Origin: an uncultured Clostridia bacterium
GTDB taxonomy: Bacteria; Bacillota; Clostridia; Oscillospirales; Butyricicoccaceae
Length of the DNA stretch: 6,097 bases
Direction: 5' to 3'
Assembly: GCA_910586575.1 (NCBI GenBank)
Contig: CAJUJQ010000170.1
Span: forward strand, 1-6,097
Shown here: in pieces, positions 1-4,284 of the stretch
Layout: each line of letters begins with the position of its first letter
How positions within the stretch are numbered: position 1 is the first letter of the stretch
Program-made: the position numbers and the translations under genes
The notes under the pieces: model-generated
Database searches by the model: none
What the model was told of the DNA's origin: nothing
The model's input: only the letters and a program-made list of their open reading frames with translations

Positions 1-108
1 GAATTGCAGAAATCCAGAGAGATCCAAATCCCGCTGTACTGCGGTCAAAAACGGGAAATCACAGAGGAGGACGCGATATGCTGTATCAATTCGATACTGA
101 CAGTTTAG
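1..108 (+). CDS. C-terminal end of an upstream operon gene, possibly Csf1 (Cas8-like large subunit), partial
   Basis: Frame 1 is open from the window edge to a TAG at 106-108 and encodes 35 residues, including an IPLYCGQ stretch, an acidic EITEEDA stretch and a CC pair. The fragment is too short to recognise by motif. The proposal rests on position: in type IV loci the large subunit csf1 normally lies just before the small subunit and csf2, and the next gene starts inside this frame with a good ribosome binding site at 64-70, the same overlapping layout seen between the later genes. The overlap with the next gene is 31 bases. Csf1 proteins usually carry a zinc-finger cysteine cluster, but that would lie in the missing part. 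The frame could instead belong to an unrelated upstream gene, or be open by chance. Confidence 0.5.
   Translation, partial: ELQKSREIQIPLYCGQKREITEEDAICCINSILTV
64..70 (+). promoter_or_regulatory. Ribosome binding site deciding the start at 78
   Basis: GAGGAGG lies seven bases before the ATG at 78. The same frame is open back to the window edge without a stop, so this near-perfect Shine-Dalgarno is what fixes the start of the 145-residue protein. It sits inside the end of the upstream frame. Confidence 0.8.
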
Positions 109-515
109 ACCATGCAAAGGCGGCACTACTGTTATACGGAATGTACCGCAGCCGAAAACCTGACAGCCCGCTGAATGGGCTGGAGACATGGGACAGGTTT
201 CAGACGTTTGTTCGGGCGGCGTGCCTGAAAGCATCCACAACAGCGGAATTTGTACAGGCATTTTGCAAAAAGGCGAAAATCGACAGCGTGAAGCCGCGCT
301 ATCTTGATACCGGTGATCCGGTGCTTATGCCGGAAACGGGCGAACTGGTCAAAAGCGACAGAGTGACAGATTACCGGCTTAAAATCATGTCTGATAATAG
401 CCTTTTGAGCCTGTACAACACAGAATCCCTTTACCTGATTATGCTGGTGCGGGAACGCATTCAGCGCGAGAAATTCATGCCGGAGGTGCAAGATGAAGAA
501 GCGGATGAAGTATAA
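78..515 (+). CDS. Putative Cas11-like small subunit of a type IV effector
   Basis: This 145-residue protein looks mostly helical and soluble. It has helix-forming stretches at about 9-24 (DSLDHAKAALLLYGMY), 36-66 and 106-132, and an acidic tail (EVQDEEADEV). No signal peptide, membrane segment or catalytic motif is visible. I do not recognise it by sequence. Small subunits (Cas11) of Class 1 CRISPR effectors are compact helical proteins of about this size that diverge very fast, and subtype IV-B operons carry one directly before csf2, which is exactly this position. The gene overlaps csf2 by 23 bases, so the two are translationally coupled, and the csf2 ribosome binding site lies in its last codons. 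In the complex such a protein would form a belly filament stabilising the guide RNA and target. Identity as Cas11 is inferred from context; an unrelated accessory protein is possible. Confidence 0.55.
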   Translation: MLYQFDTDSLDHAKAALLLYGMYRSRKPDSPLNGLETWDRFQTFVRAACLKASTTAEFVQAFCKKAKIDSVKPRYLDTGDPVLMPETGELVKSDRVTDYRLKIMSDNSLLSLYNTESLYLIMLVRERIQREKFMPEVQDEEADEV

Positions 516-1374
516 AATGCTTTCCCCTCTGTCCCATATCGGTGAGACGGCAAGCACGGGCAGTTATTTCCAGACGATTTTGACGGCATCTGGGCGCGTT
601 CCAGTTATCACGGGCAACAGCATTCGCGGCCAGCTGCGAGACAGTATGGCGCTGCACCTGTTGGAATTGCTGGATGCAAAGGTAAGTAAGGACACGTTCA
701 ATATCCTGTTTTCCGGCGGCAATATCAACGGCGCAATGAAAGATGATGTTGAAAAGGCAAAGAAAATCCGTGAGCACTTTCCGCTTGTATCGCTTATGGG
801 AGGTGGATTAGGAGATATGATTATGGCCGGGAAGCTGATTAGCACGTTTGCTTACCCGGTCTGCAAAGAAACGTTTGAAATCACGGGCATTGATAGTGCA
901 TTGTCCTGGCATGGTCTCATTGATGAGATGGAGTTTACGCGCACGGACGACGGCAAAAACGACCGGCTTTCCGGCTATATGGCAGACGCGGCAGAAGAAA
1001 AGACCGCGAAAGCGTCTACACAGATGCGTTACAGCGTGCAGTATATGGCGGCTGGTAGTGAGTTTGTGCAGGATTTTTGTTTCCTTGAGGGCGTGACAGG
1101 TTTGGAACTTGGAGCCTTTTTCGCGGGCTTGCGAAAATGGTTTGAGGTTCCGAAGCTTGGCGGCATGGCGGCTAAAGGCTTCGGCCTGTTTGATGCTCAC
1201 ATGGATGATGATTCGATCGTCGTTGAAAACGGAGAAATCGAGCTTTCGCCGGAAACCGAAAAGCTGATTTCCGACTATGAGGATTTTATCCGCGCTCAAG
1301 GCGCAGAAGCATTAAGCCTTTTCAACACAAAAAAGGAGAAGAAAAATGGCAAAAAAGCCGACAAGTCCGATTAA
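493..1374 (+). CDS. csf2: Csf2, type IV CRISPR-Cas backbone protein (Cas7-like RAMP)
   Basis: This 293-residue Cas7-type RRM/RAMP protein would form the helical backbone that coats the guide RNA in a type IV Csf ribonucleoprotein. Recognisable family features in order are PLSHIGE at 12-18, the hallmark PVITGNSIRGQLRD at 37-50 (Cas7/RAMP proteins share a P-x-I-x-G-[ST]-S-x-[KR]-G-x-[LI]-R signature), FSGG at 73-76, the SLMGGG glycine turn at 100-105, and KLGGMAAKGFGLF at 221-233, a typical RAMP glycine-rich loop near the C-terminus. Length fits a Csf2. The start is set by GGAGG at 482-486, six bases before the ATG. The tail is very lysine-rich (TKKEKKNGKKADK), largely because it encodes the csf3 ribosome binding site in another frame. 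The gene overlaps its neighbours by 23 and 29 bases. A type III Csm3 or Cmr protein is less likely because no Cas10 or other type III gene is present and a Csf3 follows directly. Confidence 0.88.
   Translation: MKKRMKYKMLSPLSHIGETASTGSYFQTILTASGRVPVITGNSIRGQLRDSMALHLLELLDAKVSKDTFNILFSGGNINGAMKDDVEKAKKIREHFPLVSLMGGGLGDMIMAGKLISTFAYPVCKETFEITGIDSALSWHGLIDEMEFTRTDDGKNDRLSGYMADAAEEKTAKASTQMRYSVQYMAAGSEFVQDFCFLEGVTGLELGAFFAGLRKWFEVPKLGGMAAKGFGLFDAHMDDDSIVVENGEIELSPETEKLISDYEDFIRAQGAEALSLFNTKKEKKNGKKADKSD
1333..1338 (+). promoter_or_regulatory. Ribosome binding site for csf3 inside the csf2 end
   Basis: AAGGAG lies seven bases before the ATG at 1346 and within the last codons of csf2. It fixes the csf3 start and explains the run of lysine codons at the csf2 C-terminus. 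Confidence 0.8.
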
Positions 1375-2035
1375 AGTCACAGCTCACCTTGCAGACGGGC
1401 GGCTGAACAGCGCAGACGGGATTGTTATGCTGGACAGCATTTTATATCATGCGTGGTTTTGGAATCATAAACCGGAAGTTTTGCAAGGCATTGGAACGGT
1501 AGAATATGACGGTTATACCGGCCTCCCCCTGCGACAGCTTCCGGGCAACCGCTGGGCGGCAAGCCGTGGAATCTACGAAGAAATCGGGCAGGCCGTTGAG
1601 CATATAAACAAGCGTCCAAACTTTTTCAACGCCGATAAAATTAGCCGCCTTGACATGGAAAAAGGCCTGATTAGCGATAGTGTAGGGCAATACAGGGCGT
1701 ACCGCATCCCCAATGTAATCCGCACGATTAAGGACGGCAAAATCACGTTCTGGGCTATGGGACACGCCGATGAGGTCAAAGCTCTGCTCGACTGCATCCC
1801 GGCGGTGGGCAAGAAATACGCTGCTGGTTACGGCATTGTAGCGGATTGGGCAGTTGAGGAATGCGAGGAAGATTACAGCCTGTGGCATCCAGAGCACGGT
1901 CTTATGCGTCCGGTAGAAGTTGAAAGCGACGAAGCGGCAGGGCTTGAAATGTCAGAGTACCCAGTCATGGAATACGGTGTGAAGCCGCCATATTGGAAAA
2001 TAAAGAACTTGAGGATGTGTTATGTGCCTATATGA
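1346..2035 (+). CDS. csf3: Csf3, type IV CRISPR-Cas Cas5-like protein
   Basis: This 229-residue Cas5-type RAMP would cap the 5' handle end of the guide RNA and join the large subunit to the Csf2 filament. The sequence shows an N-terminal strand (IKVTAHLADGRLNSADGIVMLD, first strand and loop of the RRM fold, about 9-30), the RAMP glycine-rich loop AVGKKYAAGYGIV at 153-165 followed by an aspartate-tryptophan strand (ADWAV), and near the C-terminus KPPYW at 213-217 with a short C..VP ending, a pattern I associate with Csf3 proteins. No Cas6-type catalytic histidine arrangement is evident, so guide processing would need another enzyme. The start at 1346 has an AAGGAG site. The stop overlaps the start of the next gene as ATGA at 2032-2035. 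Family-level assignment to Cas5/Csf3 is well supported by motifs and by the preceding csf2; the exact subtype rests on context. Confidence 0.85.
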   Translation: MAKKPTSPIKVTAHLADGRLNSADGIVMLDSILYHAWFWNHKPEVLQGIGTVEYDGYTGLPLRQLPGNRWAASRGIYEEIGQAVEHINKRPNFFNADKISRLDMEKGLISDSVGQYRAYRIPNVIRTIKDGKITFWAMGHADEVKALLDCIPAVGKKYAAGYGIVADWAVEECEEDYSLWHPEHGLMRPVEVESDEAAGLEMSEYPVMEYGVKPPYWKIKNLRMCYVPI

Positions 2036-2412
2036 ATGGAGTGATACTTTATAAATGCGGACAAAACATCAATAGAGCATACAGACTGTGCTATACGTTT
2101 GGCGTACATGATTTGTTCTTGCTTGATTGCGATACAGCAAAAACCGGAAACGTATTTTCTGCAAAGGATAAGGTGACAATTCACCATGTCGATAGCCTTG
2201 ATGGTTTTTTCAAGGTGGCCGCGCTTGAAAAAGGTAAAGGCGTTCCAATTGACGCTACAATTGCAGACTATGATTATATTTTAGTAGGTGGAGAAAACGT
2301 GACGCTAACAAACAAAATGGCTAGTAAGTTTTATCACATCGACACCCAAAACAGCCTTTGCCTTACAGTGGACGAAGCGCTTGCTATAGGATTGCACTAT
2401 GCAACGCGATAA
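2032..2412 (+). CDS. Minimal SpoU/TrmH-like (SPOUT) methyltransferase
   Basis: This 126-residue protein resembles the knotted catalytic domain of SpoU-family RNA 2'-O-methyltransferases, which use S-adenosylmethionine. Motif 1 is seen as NINRAYRLCYTFGV at 12-25 (family pattern N-x-G-x-x-x-R-x-x-x-x-F-G), motif 2 as YILVGGEN at 82-89 (usual L-x-L-G-x-E), and motif 3 as SLCLTVDEALAIGLHYA at 108-124 (usual SLN-x-S-x-A-x-x-x-x-x-Y). There is no N-terminal RNA-binding domain. The asparagine of motif 3 is replaced by cysteine and the glycine after motif 1 Asn is missing, so substrate or activity may differ from housekeeping enzymes. I chose the ATG at 2032 because it overlaps the csf3 stop as ATGA and the protein then begins with the first strand of the fold. 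A TTG at 1993 in the same frame would extend it by 13 residues into csf3 without a convincing site. The assignment is from motif order, not from strong identity; a decayed or non-catalytic SPOUT domain is possible. Confidence 0.62.
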   Translation: MNGVILYKCGQNINRAYRLCYTFGVHDLFLLDCDTAKTGNVFSAKDKVTIHHVDSLDGFFKVAALEKGKGVPIDATIADYDYILVGGENVTLTNKMASKFYHIDTQNSLCLTVDEALAIGLHYATR

Positions 2413-2734
2413 AGTTTTAGCCATTGATTTTGACGGTACAATATACGATAAAAAGACAAAATCAATGGTTGACGGCGCAGAGAATGCAATACGGGAACTC
2501 CATCGGCGCGGTTATGTGCTAGTTCTATGGACGTGTCGAACCGGAAATGCTCTTGCGAACGCAAAAAACATCATGAAAAGATACGGCGTTATGGATTTCT
2601 TTTACTGTATCAACGAAACCCCAGATTTTGTGAAATACAAAACGTCCTGTAAGGTATGCGCAAAATGGTACATTGACGACAGAAGTATTGGCGGTTTTGT
2701 CGGCTGGAAAAAAGTTTTGGAGATTTTACAATGA
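2399..2734 (+). CDS. Small capless HAD-family phosphohydrolase
   Basis: This 111-residue protein has the HAD superfamily motifs. Motif I is AIDFDGTIY at 8-16, with D10 as the expected nucleophile and D12 as the acid/base; motif II is LVLWTCR with T45; a motif III lysine probably lies among residues 79-89; motif IV is WYIDDRSIGG at 90-99 with D93 and D94 as metal ligands. There is no room for a cap domain, so the active site would be open. In HAD enzymes this goes with large substrates such as nucleic acid ends or proteins, though not always. The DDR-x-IGG ending matches a family of small HAD proteins often found on phages and mobile elements. The gene overlaps the SPOUT gene by 14 bases and the next gene by four (ATGA). 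Its ribosome binding site is weak (ATAGGA, about eight bases before the ATG), so it probably depends on coupling. The substrate is unknown. Confidence 0.82.
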   Translation: MQRDKVLAIDFDGTIYDKKTKSMVDGAENAIRELHRRGYVLVLWTCRTGNALANAKNIMKRYGVMDFFYCINETPDFVKYKTSCKVCAKWYIDDRSIGGFVGWKKVLEILQ

Positions 2735-3465
2735 TAAACAGTGAAATTTGCTCGTTATGGGCGAAAATGTCGCAATATCAGAGAAAACTTGATAAAACAG
2801 TCGAAAACGTAAAGGAAATGCTGTCAATATCAAAAAATCCATACGTCGCTCTTTCTTGCGGGAAAGATTCGAGCGTCATGGCTGATATGGTGCTGTCTAT
2901 CGATTCGGCCATAAAATGCAGATTCATTTCATCCGGGGAAACCCGCATTGTTCACAATGTAGATGAGGTAATGGATTATTTCAGACAGCGATATAATGCG
3001 GATGTCGAGGAAATCAACATTGACCGCGTTTTCTCGGATGAATGGAAAGACGCTGAATTTGACGAACAGCGGAAAGCTGGTCGGAGAGATATACAGAATA
3101 TCGATAACAGCGGTTATGATGGTGTGTTTATGGGGCTGAGGAAAGATGAAAGTCGGGGGCGCAAAATCACTTTAAGTGTTCATCATTCAGAAGGTTTGCC
3201 GAATAATATGTACCGATACAATGGTCGTGCGTTCTATCGTATGTGCCCACTCGCGGATTGGAAAACGGAAGATATTGGCGCGTACTTGACAGTAAATAAA
3301 ATACCGACCTTAGATTGGTACAACGAATACGGGTTTGATAGCAGAACTACAGCGCGAATCACAGGTGATGCGGTCAGGCAGAATGTTCTATTCTACATCC
3401 ACATACATAATCCAGCTGGATATCAAAAGCTGATTCAGCGGTTTCCGGAATTGAGAATATATTAA
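2731..3465 (+). CDS. CysH-like PP-loop (PAPS reductase family) protein, type IV-B-associated
   Basis: This 244-residue N-type ATP pyrophosphatase (PP-loop) protein belongs to the PAPS reductase/CysH superfamily. The ATP-binding PP-loop is ALSCGKDSSVM at 40-50 (family SGGKDS). A second conserved block is MGLRKDESRGRK at 134-145 (G-x-R-x-x-E-S-x-x-R), and a third is CPLADWKTEDIGAYL at 172-186. The C-terminal ECGLH-type motif that carries the catalytic cysteine of true PAPS and APS reductases is absent; the end instead has YGFDSRTTARITGD. Assimilatory sulfate reduction is therefore unlikely, and adenylation or pyrophosphate chemistry on another substrate fits better, as in other PP-loop enzymes that modify nucleic acids. 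A CysH-like gene is the known companion of subtype IV-B csf operons, though its role there is not settled. It starts on ATGA over the HAD stop, with GGAG eight bases before. A 27-base gap follows. Confidence 0.85.
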   Translation: MINSEICSLWAKMSQYQRKLDKTVENVKEMLSISKNPYVALSCGKDSSVMADMVLSIDSAIKCRFISSGETRIVHNVDEVMDYFRQRYNADVEEINIDRVFSDEWKDAEFDEQRKAGRRDIQNIDNSGYDGVFMGLRKDESRGRKITLSVHHSEGLPNNMYRYNGRAFYRMCPLADWKTEDIGAYLTVNKIPTLDWYNEYGFDSRTTARITGDAVRQNVLFYIHIHNPAGYQKLIQRFPELRIY

Positions 3466-3492
3466 AACGAAGACGAAATAGGGTGACATTGT

Positions 3493-3852
3493 TTGAGCAA
3501 AGCGGATAAAACAAACTATCAAACGCTTGCGGATTTCGCGCGTCATGTAGGCGTGGATAGAACAACGGTGTTGGCCTGGGTTCGGTCTGGACGTTTGAAG
3601 TCAAGGAAAAAAGGTAAAAGCAAGAAACGCCATAGACTTAATGAAGAACTCTTTTATAAATGGTCTGCTGAAAAATATAGAAAACCTTATCCAAAATACA
3701 GCACCACATGGAACGATACAGAAATCTATGTATTGAAAAATTGGACAGGTACAGATGAACAGCTCGCAAAGGCGGTAGGCCGTAGTGTCAATGCGGTTCG
3801 GATAAAAAGATGTGGCATTCAGGCGGGAAAAGAGGTTCTGAAAAATGTATGA
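3493..3852 (+). CDS. DNA-binding protein: helix-turn-helix plus SANT/Myb-like domain
   Basis: This 119-residue basic protein has two likely DNA-binding parts. Residues 10-35 (QTLADFARHVGVDRTTVLAWVRSGRL) match the helix-turn-helix of the MerR/excisionase type, where VDRTTVLAWVRSGRL is the turn and recognition helix with the usual W-x-R-x-G-x-[IL]. Residues about 72-108 (TWNDTEIYVLKNW to AVRIKRCGI) match the bacterial SANT/Myb-like repeat in which a W..E...L..W start is followed by a helix ending in S-x-x-A-V-x-x-K-R. A lysine/arginine-rich linker at 36-48 joins them. The role is probably transcriptional control or a phage-type DNA-binding function. The start codon is TTG, supported by GGGTGA about six bases upstream. 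The gene lies 27 bases after the CysH-like gene, so it may be read through from the csf operon, but no function in the Csf complex is implied. Confidence 0.75.
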   Translation: MSKADKTNYQTLADFARHVGVDRTTVLAWVRSGRLKSRKKGKSKKRHRLNEELFYKWSAEKYRKPYPKYSTTWNDTEIYVLKNWTGTDEQLAKAVGRSVNAVRIKRCGIQAGKEVLKNV

Positions 3853-4021
3853 AAACATGACCACAGCAGAATTTTTTGATAATTTTGAAAAATTTGCTGC
3901 TCAAAGAAAGAACAGAAAAATACTCAGAGCTGTGAAGGCTTTTATCGGATTTTGCGCTATCAGAGAAAAGATTTTATCTCAATACGTCGAAGAAGGCGAT
4001 TTTGATGAATCTGTAATTTGA
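3845..4021 (+). CDS. Small hypothetical protein (58 residues)
   Basis: I do not recognise this protein. It overlaps the end of the DNA-binding gene by eight bases and has AGAGG at 3831-3835, nine bases before its ATG, which is a good ribosome binding site. The sequence begins MYENMTTAEFFDNFEKFAAQ, has a basic centre (RKNRKILRAVKAF) and ends acidic (EEGDFDESVI). It looks helical and soluble, without cysteine pairs or a membrane segment; IGFCAI in the middle is too short to span a membrane. Tight overlap with its neighbour and the ribosome binding site argue for a real gene, possibly a small phage-type accessory protein. Confidence 0.55.
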   Translation: MYENMTTAEFFDNFEKFAAQRKNRKILRAVKAFIGFCAIREKILSQYVEEGDFDESVI

Positions 4022-4063
4022 TGTGCGAAAATCCTTGAATATAATCCGATAATATGATAAAAT
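4018..4063 (+). promoter_or_regulatory. Possible promoter(s) for the zinc-ribbon gene
   Basis: Two overlapping sigma-A-like arrangements are visible. One has TTGATG at 4018-4023, a 16-base spacer and a perfect TATAAT at 4040-4045. The other has TTGAAT at 4035-4040, a 17-base spacer and TAAAAT at 4058-4063. The first would give a short leader before the ATG at 4074; the second would start transcription almost at that ATG. This AT-rich gap is the only clear break in the dense gene packing between 1 and 4205. Chance matches are common in AT-rich DNA. Confidence 0.4.
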
Positions 4064-4073
4064 GATAATGGAT

Positions 4074-4205
4074 ATGAAAAAGCAAAAATGGTGCATCTGC
4101 CCATACTGCAAGAAAAAACTTTTCCCGGTTCGACCGGAAACGAAAATCGAACATCTTGTTTACCGATGTAAAGCGTGCAAAAACGAATTTGAGGTAAACA
4201 TTTAG
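4074..4205 (+). CDS. Small zinc-ribbon protein, KTR-like
   Basis: This 43-residue protein has two CxxC-type knuckles, CPYC at 9-12 and CKAC at 32-35, separated by 19 residues: a single zinc ribbon. The layout WCICPYCKKKLFPVRPETKI, then a Y-x-C-x-x-C-K-x-E-x-x-V-x-I end, resembles the short cysteine-rich KTR proteins common on Firmicutes phages and conjugative elements (W-I-x-CP-x-C-x-x-K-[TL]-R...-Y-C-x-x-C). The function of that family is unknown; nucleic acid binding is a reasonable guess. In-frame ATG codons at 4062 and 4068 would add up to four residues (MIMD), and no start has a strong ribosome binding site, so the exact start is uncertain. The TAG stop runs into a set of AGAGCCA repeats and a terminator hairpin. 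Confidence 0.68.
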   Translation: MKKQKWCICPYCKKKLFPVRPETKIEHLVYRCKACKNEFEVNI

Positions 4206-4232
4206 AGCCAAGAGCCATTGAGTCAAGAGCCA
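4204..4232 (+). repeat. Three AGAGCCA repeats before the terminator
   Basis: AGAGCCA occurs at 4204-4210, 4211-4217 (directly adjacent) and 4226-4232. All three are complementary to TGGCTCT at 4256-4262, the right arm of the hairpin that follows. Only the third forms the most stable stem; the first two could offer alternative pairings. Confidence 0.7.
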
Positions 4233-4270
4233 GTTACCGAGTAAATCTCGGCAGCTGGCTCTTTTTCTTT
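4225..4270 (+). terminator. Intrinsic terminator hairpin with T-tract
   Basis: The left arm AAGAGCCAG (4225-4233) pairs perfectly with CTGGCTCTT (4255-4263). After a small imperfect zone, CCGAG (4237-4241) pairs with CTCGG (4247-4251) around the loop TAAAT. The T-rich run TTTTTCTTT follows at 4262-4270. This ends the upstream transcript and lies only one base before the Shine-Dalgarno of the methylase gene, so a read-through or attenuation role is also possible. Confidence 0.85.
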
Positions 4271-4278
4271 TGGAGGAA
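4271..4278 (+). promoter_or_regulatory. Ribosome binding site deciding the methylase start at 4285
   Basis: TGGAGGAA lies six bases before the ATG at 4285. An in-frame TTG at 4270 exists, but that codon overlaps the start of this Shine-Dalgarno and lies in the terminator T-tract, so 4285 is the start to prefer. Confidence 0.85.
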
Positions 4279-4284
4279 TCGAAA

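Noticed and set aside
3..77. Longer N-terminus for the Cas11-like protein, since its frame is open to the window edge
   Set aside because: A GAGGAGG site seven bases before the ATG at 78 marks the start, and another frame is the better candidate for the upstream gene's end.
848..1096. Plus-strand ORF of 82 residues inside csf2
   Set aside because: It is a shifted-frame shadow of csf2, arginine-rich by codon shift, without a ribosome binding site.
1993..2031. TTG start extending the SPOUT-like protein by 13 residues
   Set aside because: The ATG at 2032 overlaps the csf3 stop as ATGA, like the HAD/CysH junction, and the fold begins there; the extension lies within csf3.
493..2035. Type III (Csm/Cmr) RAMP proteins
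   Set aside because: Only one Cas7-like and one Cas5-like gene are present, there is no Cas10 in view, and the KPPYW ending and CysH-like neighbour point to type IV.
2731..3465. Assimilatory PAPS reductase (cysH) of sulfate metabolism
   Set aside because: The C-terminal catalytic cysteine motif is missing and no sulfate assimilation gene is nearby, while csf genes are directly upstream.
3960..4226. Minus-strand ORF of 88 residues over the small-gene region
   Set aside because: It mirrors the zinc-ribbon gene and its flank, has no ribosome binding site, and its translation is phenylalanine-rich as expected for an antisense shadow.
4204..4232. AGAGCCA repeats considered as a mini CRISPR array
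   Set aside because: The units are seven bases, two are directly adjacent, and there are no spacers of regular length; they relate to the hairpin arm instead. I saw no array elsewhere in the window.
4270..4284. TTG start for the methylase at 4270
   Set aside because: The TTG sits in the terminator T-tract and overlaps the Shine-Dalgarno that serves the ATG at 4285.
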